Assembly (NCBI RefSeq): GCF_028994805.1
Contig: NZ_JAJQQP010000009.1
Location: forward strand, 1-64,000
Direction: 5' to 3'
Source: Promicromonospora iranensis
GTDB lineage: Bacteria > Actinomycetota > Actinomycetes > Actinomycetales > Cellulomonadaceae
DNA: 64,000 nucleotides
Shown here: positions 39,144-47,429 of the stretch, piece after piece
How positions within the stretch are numbered: position 1 is the stretch's first letter
How the letters are laid out: every line of letters starts with the position of its first letter
Position numbers and translations under genes: made by a program
The notes under the pieces: generated by a model
Databases searched by the model: none
What the model was told of the DNA's origin: nothing
Seen by the model: only the letters and a program-made list of their open reading frames with translations

Positions 39144-41282
39144 TCAGGCGGGGACGTTCGCCACGCCGTCGGGCAGGAACCGCTTGCCCAGGACCTTCTC
39201 GCTGTAGCCGGTGCGGTCCAGGTACGGCGTGATGCCGCCGGTGTGGAAGCCCCAGCCGGCGCCGAGGATCATCGCGAGGTCGATCTGCTGCGGGCCGGGT
39301 ACGACGCCCTCGTCCAGCATGAGGCCGATCTCGGTGGTCAGCGCCGTGAGCACGGAGTCGAGCACGCCGTCTGCGTCGAGCACGCCGGGCTCGCCCGGAC
39401 GGGCGGGGCCGAAGACCTCCTGGATGGCCGGGTCCACCGGCTTGGGCAGCCCCTTGGCGGGCGCGTCGAGCACCACGCGGACGCCGTCCTCGACGATCTT
39501 GGCCAGACCCGGCGACTCCGGGATGCGGTCGCCGAGGTCCTCGCGCAGCGAGGTGAGCACGTGGTGCGCCACGGCCGGCCCCACGAGGTCCGTCAGCTCG
39601 AAGGTCGGCATCGGGAAGCCGAGGGGCGCGAGCGCGCGGTCGGCCACCTCGACCGGCGTTCCGTTCTCGATGGCGGCAAGGACCTGGCCCATCACGAGCA
39701 GCAGGAGGCGGTTGACGATGAAGCCGGGGCGGTCGGCCGACATGATCGCCGTCTTGCGGAGCTTCTTCGTGATGGCGAACGCCGTGGCGAGGGCCTCGTC
39801 CGAGGTCTCCTGCGCGTTGATCACCTCGACCAGCGGCATCTGGGCCACCGGGTTGAAGAAGTGGATGCCGACCACGCGCTCGGGGTGCTGCAGGTCCGCC
39901 GCCATCTCGGTGACGGACAGCGCCGAGGTGTTGGTCGCCAGGACCGTCTCGGGGGAGATGACGCCCTCCAGCTCGGCGAACACCTTCTTCTTGAGCCCCA
40001 TCACCTCGGTGACGGCCTCGATCACGAAGTCGCACGAGGCGAACTCGCCGATGTCGGTGGTGCCGGACACCGACGACACGATGCGGGTCGCGGCGTCGGG
40101 GGAGAGGCGTCCGCGGCCGGCGAGCTTCTCCGCGGTCTCGCGGACGAACGCCAGGCCCTTGTCCACCCGCTCCTGGTCCAGGTCGCGCATGACGACGGGG
40201 ACACCGAGACGCTGCGCGAAGAGGAACGCCATCTGCGCGGCCATCAGACCGGCGCCGACGACGCCGACCTTGGTGATCGGGCGGGCGAGCTGGGGGTCCG
40301 GGGCGCCCTGCGGCTTCTTGCCGCCGCCGACGAGGTTGAACGCGTAGATGCTGGCACGCATCTCGTCGGACATGATCAGGTCCGCCAGGGCCTGGTCCTC
40401 CGCGTCGAACGCGTCGGTCCTGATCGCGTTCCGGGCGCCGGCGATCAGCTCCAGCGCGCGGTGCGGTGCGGGGCGCGACGTGCCGACGACGGCGTCGAGC
40501 CGCTCCTTCGTGGCGGCGACGACGGCGTCCCACACGGGCTGCGGGTCGAGCTCGCGGCGGGGCACCTCGATCTCTCCGGTGACCACCTTGGCGGCCCAGA
40601 TGATGGACTGCTCCAGGAAGTCGGCGGCCTCGAACAGCTCGTCGACCAGGCCGATCTTGAGGGCCTCGGCCGGCTTGTACGGCTTGTTCGCGGCGGGCCG
40701 CGTGAGGATGACCTCGACCGCCTTCTCGACGCCGACCAGACGCGGCACGAGGTAGGCGCCGCCCCAGCCGGGGATGAGGCCGATGCCGGTCTCGGGCAGG
40801 CCGAGCGCCGCGGCGTCGGACGCCACGGTGCGGTAGTCGCAGTTGAGCGCTACCTCGAGGCCGCCGCCGAGGGCCAGGCCGTTGACGAACGCGAAGGTCG
40901 GCACACCGGTCGTCGCGCGCAGGTCGCCGAGGATCGTGTACGCGGCGTGGCCCATGCGGCCCAGCTCGAGCGCCTCGTCGTGGCCGTGCACGGCGGTGAC
41001 GCCCTTGAGGTCGGCGCCCGCGGCGACGAAGTAGGGCTTGCCGGTGACGCCGACGGCAGCGATCTCGCCGGACTCCGCACGGGTGCGGATGACCTCGAGC
41101 GCCGCCTTGAGCTCGGCCATGCCGGCCGGTCCGAACGTGTTCGGCTTGGTGTGGTCCAGGCCGTTGTCGAGCGTGACCAGCGCGAGGACGCCGGCGCCGC
41201 CGGGCAGGTCGACGTCGCGGACCAGGGAGTGGGTGACGCGCTCCGTAGGGGCGCCGGAGGTCGTCGAAGGGGTCTCAGACAC
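39144..41282 (-). CDS. fadB: fatty acid oxidation multifunctional protein: enoyl-CoA hydratase / 3-hydroxyacyl-CoA dehydrogenase
   Basis: The 712-residue protein performs the hydration and NAD-dependent oxidation steps of beta-oxidation. The N-terminal crotonase domain (about 20-290) shows VGVTGKPYFVAAGADLKGV and FVNGLALGGGLEVAL for the oxyanion hole and LPETGIGLIPGWGG with the catalytic Glu. The dehydrogenase has VGVVGAGLMAAQMA (about 340) for NAD, FNPVAQMPLVEVI and RPGFIVNRLLLLV, then two C-terminal helical domains. It lies 3 nt after the thiolase gene, with which it should form the trifunctional complex. Confidence 0.95.
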   Translation of the reverse strand: MSETPSTTSGAPTERVTHSLVRDVDLPGGAGVLALVTLDNGLDHTKPNTFGPAGMAELKAALEVIRTRAESGEIAAVGVTGKPYFVAAGADLKGVTAVHGHDEALELGRMGHAAYTILGDLRATTGVPTFAFVNGLALGGGLEVALNCDYRTVASDAAALGLPETGIGLIPGWGGAYLVPRLVGVEKAVEVILTRPAANKPYKPAEALKIGLVDELFEAADFLEQSIIWAAKVVTGEIEVPRRELDPQPVWDAVVAATKERLDAVVGTSRPAPHRALELIAGARNAIRTDAFDAEDQALADLIMSDEMRASIYAFNLVGGGKKPQGAPDPQLARPITKVGVVGAGLMAAQMAFLFAQRLGVPVVMRDLDQERVDKGLAFVRETAEKLAGRGRLSPDAATRIVSSVSGTTDIGEFASCDFVIEAVTEVMGLKKKVFAELEGVISPETVLATNTSALSVTEMAADLQHPERVVGIHFFNPVAQMPLVEVINAQETSDEALATAFAITKKLRKTAIMSADRPGFIVNRLLLLVMGQVLAAIENGTPVEVADRALAPLGFPMPTFELTDLVGPAVAHHVLTSLREDLGDRIPESPGLAKIVEDGVRVVLDAPAKGLPKPVDPAIQEVFGPARPGEPGVLDADGVLDSVLTALTTEIGLMLDEGVVPGPQQIDLAMILGAGWGFHTGGITPYLDRTGYSEKVLGKRFLPDGVANVPA

Positions 41283-41285
41283 TGG

Positions 41286-42536
41286 TCAGTTCTCCTCGTC
41301 CGTGTGGCCGGAGTAGTCGGCGTGGTGGGGGTTCTCCCAGATGACGCTGCCGCCCTGGCCCAGGCCCACGCACATGGCGGTGAGCCCGTACCGGACCTCG
41401 GGGTGCTGCTCGAACTGCCGGGCGAGCTGCGTCATCAGGCGCACGCCGGAGCCGGCCAGGGGGTGGCCCATGGCGATGGCGCCGCCGTACGGGTTGACGC
41501 GCGGGTCGTCGTCGGCGATGCCGTAGTGGTCCAGGAAGGACAGCACCTGAACGGCGAACGCCTCGTTCAGCTCGAACAGGCCGATGTCGTCGATCGTCAG
41601 GCCTGCGGTCCCCAGGGCCCTGTCCGTGGAGGGCACGGGGCCGTAGCCCATGATCTCCGGGGGCACGCCCGCGTAGCCGTACGAGACCATGCGCATCTTC
41701 GCGGGCAGGCCCAGCTCGGCGGCGACGTCGCCGGCCGCGAGGATGGCGCCGGTCGCGCCGTCCGTCAGCGGGGAGGACGTGGCGGGGGTGACCCGGCCCC
41801 CCGCGCGGAACGGCGTCTTGAGGCCCTGGATGGACTCGAAGGTGGTCTCGGGACGGGGCAGCTCGTCGGTGGTGGCCAGGCCCCAGCCCCGCTCGGAGGA
41901 GCGGACCGCGACCGGGACGAGGTCGGGGTCGATGTTGCCGTTGGCCAGCGCCTTCGCGTACTTGGCCTGCGACTCGACGGCGAACCGGTCGGCGCGCTCC
42001 TTGGTGAGCTGCGGGAACTTGTCGTGCAGGTTCTCCGCGGTGACGCCCATGTTCAGGGACTGCGGGTCCACGAGCTTCTCGGCCACGAACCGGGGGTTCA
42101 CGTCCGCGTCGAAGCCCATCGGGTGGCGGCCCATGTGCTCCACCCCGCCCGCGATCACGACGTCGGCGGCGCCCATGGCGATGCCGGCGGCGGTCGTGGT
42201 CGCGGCGGTCATGGCCCCGGCGCACATGCGGTCGATGGCGTAGCCCGGCACGGACTGGGGGAGACCGGCGAGCATGCCGACCGTGCGGCCGAGCGTCAGC
42301 CCCTGGTCGCCCTGCTGCGTGGTGGCGGCGATGGCCACCTCGTCGATCCGCTCCGGGGGGAGCTCGGGGTGGCGCCGGAGCAGCTCGCGCACCACCTTCA
42401 CGATGAGGTCGTCGGCACGCGTCTCTGCGTAGAGGCCGTCGGGCTTGGCCTTGCCGAAGGGCGTACGGGCGCCGTCGACGAAGACGACGTCACGTACCGC
42501 ACGGCGGGCACGCGGTGATTCCGGGGCTGCGGTCAT
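41286..42536 (-). CDS. fadA: acetyl-CoA acyltransferase (3-ketoacyl-CoA thiolase)
   Basis: The 416-residue enzyme cleaves 3-ketoacyl-CoA with CoA. The acyl-accepting cysteine is in DRMCAGAMTA, the histidine in GGAIAMGHPLAGSG, and the second cysteine in AMCVGLGQGG. NEAFAVQVLSF is the conserved Asn region. ATG 42536 has AGGAG 8 nt upstream. It is the first gene of fadA-fadB. Confidence 0.95.
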   Translation of the reverse strand: MTAAPESPRARRAVRDVVFVDGARTPFGKAKPDGLYAETRADDLIVKVVRELLRRHPELPPERIDEVAIAATTQQGDQGLTLGRTVGMLAGLPQSVPGYAIDRMCAGAMTAATTTAAGIAMGAADVVIAGGVEHMGRHPMGFDADVNPRFVAEKLVDPQSLNMGVTAENLHDKFPQLTKERADRFAVESQAKYAKALANGNIDPDLVPVAVRSSERGWGLATTDELPRPETTFESIQGLKTPFRAGGRVTPATSSPLTDGATGAILAAGDVAAELGLPAKMRMVSYGYAGVPPEIMGYGPVPSTDRALGTAGLTIDDIGLFELNEAFAVQVLSFLDHYGIADDDPRVNPYGGAIAMGHPLAGSGVRLMTQLARQFEQHPEVRYGLTAMCVGLGQGGSVIWENPHHADYSGHTDEEN

Positions 42537-42595
42537 CAGCAGAACTCCTGGGGGTTTTCGGGACGGCGACGTCCGGTGAGCGACGCCGCTGGATC

Positions 42596-42625
42596 GAGAT
42601 ACACGCTACCGCGAGTACCGGTAAA
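42596..42625 (-). promoter_or_regulatory. candidate fadA promoter with an internal inverted motif
   Basis: On the minus strand TTTACC (42625-42620) and TATCTC (42601-42596) are 18 nt apart. The spacer contains TACTCGCGGTA, which with the TACCGGTA just before it makes TAC/GTA half-sites of the type bound by TetR-like fatty-acid regulators. This is a pattern reading only. The rest of the 241-nt interval to 42777 holds the hairpin below. Confidence 0.4.
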
Positions 42626-42687
42626 AAGCACGCACGATCTGAGACCCGGTCCGGACCCATCTGAAACGCAGTCTCGCCCACCCAAAA

Positions 42688-42760
42688 ACCCTCGTTGAGT
42701 GCTGGATATCTGCGGGCTCAGACGTGCGCGAGCCGCAAATACCCAGCACTCAACGAGGGT
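42688..42760 (-). terminator. long hairpin after the FemAB gene
   Basis: An 18-bp perfect stem (42688-42705 with 42743-42760) is extended inwards by about 11 more pairs with mismatches and a bulge (CTGCGG-type with CCGCAA). It lies 17 nt beyond the FemAB stop and upstream of the fadA promoter. Length and AT content (GTTGAGTGCTGG) differ from the GC-only terminators elsewhere in the window, so it may belong to a dispersed repeat family. Confidence 0.75.
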
Positions 42761-42777
42761 GTGGGCGGGGGTGGGGG

Positions 42778-43833
42778 TCAGCCGTTGCCGCGGAGCTTGC
42801 GGACTACCTTCTTCGCCGTCGGCAAGGCGGTGTTCCAGGTGTTGTACCAGCGGGAGAACGCGACGTCGATCGAGCCGACCAGCTCGTCCGTGTGCTTGGC
42901 GAAGCTCTTCTTGAAGTCGCTGATGCCGTCGTTGAGCAGGCCGTTCATGTCGTACCGCACGAGGCCCTGCTCCTGGGCGATCTCGATGGTGCGCCAGTAG
43001 GTCGGCGCGGTGGCCGTGGCCTTGCGGCCGGCGTCGTTGCCGCCGCCGTACAGCAGGAACGAGGTGCTCGCCGAGTTGACGCACCACGCGAAGCAGGCGG
43101 GCACGTCGTCGACGTACGTGGCCACCAGCACCGACTTGTCGCCCAGCGAGCGGTGGATGTCGAGGTAGTACTCGTCGGAGTGGATGGCGAAGCCGGCGCG
43201 CTGGGCGGTCTCCTTGTAGACGTCGAGCACCCGCAGCACCTCCTTCTCCTCCGTCACCCGGCGGATGTCGAGGCCCGAGCGGCTGCCCTTGCGGATCTCG
43301 TACCGCGTGGACTTGCGCATGTCCGCCAGCAGCTCGTCGCCCGTCTTGGTGAGGTCGAGGATCAGCGTGCTGGGGATCAGGATCTGGTTCGGCGCGTACC
43401 GCCGCCCGGCCAGGTCCAGCTGGGTGCCTGCCGGCCAGTCCGGCTCGATGGTGATGCCGACGCCGCCCACGTTCTCGCGCGCCCACTCCACGACGGTGTT
43501 CGTCACGGCGTTGCGGGTGGCGGAGTCACCGACACCGAAGACCGCCTGCGCGGTCTCGCCGTCGTGGTGCGCGACGACCGGTCCGCGCGGCACGTAGGAC
43601 AGCGCCCGGAACTGGGCGGGCAGCGGCCGCACGAGCAGCTGCGCCAGGCCGACGGTCGTGCCGTCCTCGACCACGCGCAGACGGTGCGCGCGCCAGTTGC
43701 CCGCGGCCTTGACCTCGCCCCATCCCCACAGCTGGAGCGGGTGTCCGCCCAGGGCGAGAACCTCGCGGTCCCAGGTCGAAGGATCGGTGACGACGTCGAC
43801 GGCGAGCGTGATGGGCTCCGACAGGGCTGGCAT
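42778..43833 (-). CDS. FemAB-family peptidoglycan bridge aminoacyltransferase-like protein
   Basis: The 351-residue protein shows the double-GNAT FemABX fold: LQLWGWGEVKAAGNWRAHRL at the start, FRALSYVPRGPVV, LDLTKTGDELLADMRKSTRYEIRKG (the FemX lysine/arginine motif), YLLYGG-like SFLLYGGGNDAGRK and RYDMNGLLNDGISDFKKSF. Such enzymes add amino acids from aminoacyl-tRNA to lipid II. It lies 33 nt downstream of rnd on the same strand, so it seems to have joined the DUF3000-rnd unit. The ATP-grasp ligase at 47426 may supply the other bridge residue. Confidence 0.88.
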   Translation of the reverse strand: MPALSEPITLAVDVVTDPSTWDREVLALGGHPLQLWGWGEVKAAGNWRAHRLRVVEDGTTVGLAQLLVRPLPAQFRALSYVPRGPVVAHHDGETAQAVFGVGDSATRNAVTNTVVEWARENVGGVGITIEPDWPAGTQLDLAGRRYAPNQILIPSTLILDLTKTGDELLADMRKSTRYEIRKGSRSGLDIRRVTEEKEVLRVLDVYKETAQRAGFAIHSDEYYLDIHRSLGDKSVLVATYVDDVPACFAWCVNSASTSFLLYGGGNDAGRKATATAPTYWRTIEIAQEQGLVRYDMNGLLNDGISDFKKSFAKHTDELVGSIDVAFSRWYNTWNTALPTAKKVVRKLRGNG

Positions 43834-43866
43834 GGGGACGACTCTACTGGGGGTGGGGCGGCCCTT

Positions 43867-45144
43867 TCACACCTGTTCGGGTGCCGCGTCGGCGAACACC
43901 CGCTCCAGGCCGCCCGCCAGCAGCTTCAGCTGCCACTCCCGGGCGCCGCGACCCCGCAGGAACTCGGTGATGGCCGCGGCGTCGGCCGGCATCGGCGGCG
44001 TCCAGCACAGGCGGCGCAGCGCGTCGGGCTGCAGCAGGTTCTCGACCGGGACGTGCAGCTCCCCGGAGAGCGCCGTCACGAGCTCGCGGGCCGCCGTGAG
44101 GCGGCGGGCGGCCGTCGGGTCGCGGTCGCCCCAGGTGCGCGGCGGGGGCGGGCCGTCGGTGCGCGGCCCTCGGACGGACGGCAGCTCGGCCTCGGGCAGG
44201 GCGCGCGCCTCGTCGATCGCCTTCTGCCAGTAGGCCGCACGCCGCTTGGTGCCCTTGCCCGCGAACTCCGGCAGTGCCACGAGCTGGCCGGCCGTCTTCG
44301 GCATGGCCTTCGCCGCCGCGACGATCGCCCGGTCGGGCAGCACCCGGCCCGGGGAGATGTCACGTGCCTGGGCGCTCGCGTCCCGGGCCAGCCACATCGC
44401 CCGGACGGCGGCGACCTGGCGCGGGTTGCGCAGCACGTGCATGCCGGACGTGCGCCGCCACGGGTCGACCCGCGGCGCCGGCGGGGCGGCGGTGCGCACC
44501 GCCTCGAACTCCTGGGCAGCCCACTCGGACTTGCCGGCGTCCGCGAGCCGTTCCGCGAGGCGGTCACGCAGCTCGACGAGCACCTCGACGTCGAGCGCGG
44601 CGTACCGCAGCCAGTCCTCGGGCAGCGGGCGGGTGGACCAGTCGACCGCCGAGTGCTCCTTCGCCAGGCCCAGCCCGAGCACCTCGCCCACGACGGCGGC
44701 GAGCCCCACGCGTTCCATGCCGAGCAGCCGGGCGGCCAGCTCGGTGTCGAAGACGCGCGCGGGGCGCAGGCCGTGCTCGGCCAGCCCCGGCAGGTCCTGG
44801 GAGGCGGCGTGCAGCACGAACTCGGCGTCGCCGACGGCCGCGCCGAGCGGTGAGAGGTCGGGGACCTCGATCGGGTCGATCAGTGCCGTGCCTGCGCCCG
44901 CCCGCCGTACCTGGACCAGGTAGGTGGCCTGCCCGTAGCGGTACCCGGAGGCGCGCTCGGCGTCGGCCGCCACCGGCCCGGAGCCGGCCGCGAACGCCTC
45001 GACGACACGTGCGAAAGCACCCTCGGTCGCCACGACGTCGGGCAGCCCGTCGGCGGGCTCGCTCAGTGGGGTGACGGGTGGGGTGACGGGTGCCGGCACG
45101 GGCGGCGATGTCTCCGCGGGGACTCCTCGCTCCGTGGTGGTCAT
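43867..45144 (-). CDS. rnd: ribonuclease D-like 3'-5' exonuclease with HRDC domain
   Basis: The 425-residue protein has a DEDD-type exonuclease: VAADAERASGYRYGQATYLVQ (D-x-E), VLHAASQDLPGL (D), DTELAARLLG and DWSTRPLPEDWLRYAALDV (Y-x3-D). An HRDC domain follows (about 210-290) and a helical C-terminal region. It should trim structured RNAs. ATG 45144 overlaps the DUF3000 stop as ATGA, so the two are translationally coupled. The frame is open further upstream but overlaps the DUF3000 gene. Confidence 0.9.
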   Translation of the reverse strand: MTTTERGVPAETSPPVPAPVTPPVTPLSEPADGLPDVVATEGAFARVVEAFAAGSGPVAADAERASGYRYGQATYLVQVRRAGAGTALIDPIEVPDLSPLGAAVGDAEFVLHAASQDLPGLAEHGLRPARVFDTELAARLLGMERVGLAAVVGEVLGLGLAKEHSAVDWSTRPLPEDWLRYAALDVEVLVELRDRLAERLADAGKSEWAAQEFEAVRTAAPPAPRVDPWRRTSGMHVLRNPRQVAAVRAMWLARDASAQARDISPGRVLPDRAIVAAAKAMPKTAGQLVALPEFAGKGTKRRAAYWQKAIDEARALPEAELPSVRGPRTDGPPPPRTWGDRDPTAARRLTAARELVTALSGELHVPVENLLQPDALRRLCWTPPMPADAAAITEFLRGRGAREWQLKLLAGGLERVFADAAPEQV

Positions 45145-45812
45145 GGACCTACCGTATGGCGTTGCTTGGATCGGTCGGTAAACCGCCTGGTGAGCGCCGC
45201 GACGCCCTCGGGCAGCGGAGGCACGCCGGCGGCCATGGTGAGCAGCGTCGCCCAGGCGCGCAGGTGGGTGCCCAGCTGGGTGTCGAGCGGCGTCCACGAC
45301 GCCCGGATCTCGAGGTCGACCGCGTCGGGCGTGCCGTCCAGCGCGCCGTAGCTCTGCGACAGGACCCGGGTGACCGTGCCGCCGTCGGCGACGGTGTCCG
45401 TGCCGCGCACGAGTCCCGCGGACTCGAGGCACTCGCCCACCCAGGACCAGGCGACGTCGGCCAGCATGGGGTCGGCGGCCATCTCGGGCTCGAGCGTGGC
45501 CCGGACCAGGGTCACCACGCGGAAGGTGCCGTGCCAGGCCTCCTGACCGGCCGGGTCGTGCAGGACGACGAAGCGGCCCGTGGCGAGCGGCTCCTCGGCG
45601 TGGTCGTGGTCGTCGGGATGGTCCCGGTCGGCCTGCCCCGGTGGCGTGCCGGGCAGCACGTCGCCCGAGAGCGCCACGCTGTACGGCGCCACCCGGCGCG
45701 GGGCGGGGATCTCCGTGAGGCGCACCTCGGCGCGCAGGGCCTGACGCCGCAGGTCGGCGAGCGCTGCTGCGAAGTCGACGGGGACGCCGGTGGGCGGGCC
45801 GCTGGTCACCAC
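45141..45812 (-). CDS. DUF3000 family protein
   Basis: The protein has about 223 residues and belongs to the actinobacterial DUF3000 family, which lies next to rnd in many genomes. Recognised parts are FAAALADLRRQALRAEVRLTEIPAPRRVAPYSVALSGDV and FVVLHDPAGQEAWHGTFRVVTLVRATLEPEMAADP. Its function is unknown. GTG 45812 (or 45809) is chosen because family members start near this point and a longer frame to 45974 would intrude on the gnd leader. An extra His/Asp-rich insert (DRDHPDDHDHAEE) is unusual. It is divergent from gnd. Confidence 0.8.
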   Translation of the reverse strand: MVTSGPPTGVPVDFAAALADLRRQALRAEVRLTEIPAPRRVAPYSVALSGDVLPGTPPGQADRDHPDDHDHAEEPLATGRFVVLHDPAGQEAWHGTFRVVTLVRATLEPEMAADPMLADVAWSWVGECLESAGLVRGTDTVADGGTVTRVLSQSYGALDGTPDAVDLEIRASWTPLDTQLGTHLRAWATLLTMAAGVPPLPEGVAALTRRFTDRSKQRHTVGP

Positions 45813-45992
45813 TTCACGGTACGTCCGCACGGCGGTCTCCCCGCGGAGGCGCGCGGCTGTCGCCGGATCGTGATCTGCCCGCCCGGCGGACGGCCCGGCA
45901 CCGTCCCGACCTCGGCCGACTAGGCTGGCCGAGGGCCACGGCGCGCCGAAGCGCGTACGCCGGCCCGTACCCACTTCTTAAGGAGCAAGAAC

Positions 45993-47429
45993 GTGTCAGG
46001 CACAGCACAGATCGGCGTCACCGGGCTGGCGGTGATGGGTCGCAACCTCGCGCGGAACTTCGCACGTCACGGCTACACGGTGGCGGTCCACAACCGTTCC
46101 TTCGCCAAGACCGGGTCACTGGTCGCGGAGCACGGCAGCGACGGTGAGTTCATCCCGAGCGAGACGATGGCCGACTTCGTCGCGTCGCTCGAGCGGCCGC
46201 GCAAGGTCGTCGTCATGGTCAAGGCCGGCGGTCCGACGGACGCCGTCATCGACGAGCTGATCCCCCTCCTGGAGGAGGGCGACATCGTGGTCGACGCCGG
46301 GAACGCGCACTTCCCGGACACGATCCGGCGCGAGGCGGCCCTCAAGGAGCACGGCCTGCACTTCGTGGGCACCGGCGTGTCCGGCGGCGAGGAGGGCGCG
46401 CTGAACGGCCCGTCGATCATGCCGGGCGGCACGCCCGAGTCGTACGAGTCCCTCGGCCCGATCCTGGAGGACATCTCCGCGAAGGTGGACGGCGTCCCGT
46501 GCTGCACGTACGTGGGCTCCGACGGCGCCGGGCACTTCGTGAAGATGGTGCACAACGGCATCGAGTACGCCGACATGCAGCTCATCGCCGAGGCGTACGA
46601 CCTGCTGCGCCAGGGGCTGGGTGCCACGGCGGCGGAGATCGGCGAGATCTTCGCGCAGTGGAACACGGGCGACCTGGAGTCGTTCCTCATCGAGATCACC
46701 GCCGACGTGCTGCAGCACGTGGACGCCGAGACGGGCAAGGCGTTCGTCGACATCGTGCTGGACCAGGCCGAGCAGAAGGGCACGGGCCGCTGGACCGTGC
46801 AGAACGGCCTGGACGTGGGCGTGCCCATCACCGGGATCGCGGAGGCCACGTTCGCCCGCTCGCTGTCCGGCTCGGTGCCGCAGCGCGCGGCGGGCCGAGC
46901 GGCGCTGCCCGCGCACGCGCAGGAGTGGGAGGTCAAGGACCGGGACGCGTTCGTCGAGGACGTCCGTCTGGCCCTGTACGCCTCGAAGGTCGTCGCCTAC
47001 TCGCAGGGCTTCGACCAGATCGCCGCGGCGGCCGTGGAGTACGACTGGGCGATCGACCGCGGCGCGATGGCGCGCATCTGGCGCGGCGGCTGCATCATCC
47101 GTGCCCGGTTCCTGGACCGGATCACGGAGGCCTACGAGCGCGACGGCGACCTCCCGCTGCTGCTGGCCGACCCGTACTTCACCGACGCCGTCGCGAGCGG
47201 TCTGCCCGCGTGGCGCCGCATCGTGGCGGGCGCTGCCCAGAACGGCGTGCCCGCGCCGGCGTTCTCGTCGTCGCTGGCGTACTACGACGGCGTCCGCGCC
47301 GAGCGCCTGCCCGCCGCCCTGGTGCAGGCACAGCGCGACTTCTTCGGCGCGCACACCTACAAGCGTGTCGACCGCGAGGGCACGTTCCACACCGAGTGGT
47401 CCGGGGACCGCACGGAGGCTGAGGCGTGA
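45993..47429 (+). CDS. gnd: 6-phosphogluconate dehydrogenase, decarboxylating, NADP-dependent
   Basis: The 478-residue enzyme oxidises 6-phosphogluconate to ribulose 5-phosphate in the pentose phosphate pathway. IGVTGLAVMGRNLARN is the dinucleotide loop; HNRSFAKT suits NADP; VGTGVSGGEEGALNGPSIMPGG and GAGHFVKMVHNGIEYADMQ are substrate and catalytic Lys regions. The length is that of long-form Gnd. GTG 45993 has AAGGAG 7 nt upstream. The stop overlaps the next gene by 4 nt. Confidence 0.96.
   Translation: MSGTAQIGVTGLAVMGRNLARNFARHGYTVAVHNRSFAKTGSLVAEHGSDGEFIPSETMADFVASLERPRKVVVMVKAGGPTDAVIDELIPLLEEGDIVVDAGNAHFPDTIRREAALKEHGLHFVGTGVSGGEEGALNGPSIMPGGTPESYESLGPILEDISAKVDGVPCCTYVGSDGAGHFVKMVHNGIEYADMQLIAEAYDLLRQGLGATAAEIGEIFAQWNTGDLESFLIEITADVLQHVDAETGKAFVDIVLDQAEQKGTGRWTVQNGLDVGVPITGIAEATFARSLSGSVPQRAAGRAALPAHAQEWEVKDRDAFVEDVRLALYASKVVAYSQGFDQIAAAAVEYDWAIDRGAMARIWRGGCIIRARFLDRITEAYERDGDLPLLLADPYFTDAVASGLPAWRRIVAGAAQNGVPAPAFSSSLAYYDGVRAERLPAALVQAQRDFFGAHTYKRVDREGTFHTEWSGDRTEAEA

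Noticed and set aside
39012-42518. A plus-strand frame of over 1100 codons opposite fadA and fadB
   Set aside because: It is an antisense shadow; fadA and fadB are coupled and have all catalytic motifs.
45813-45974. N-terminal extension of the DUF3000 protein
   Set aside because: It would run into the gnd leader and is an Arg/Gly/Pro-rich stretch without family match.
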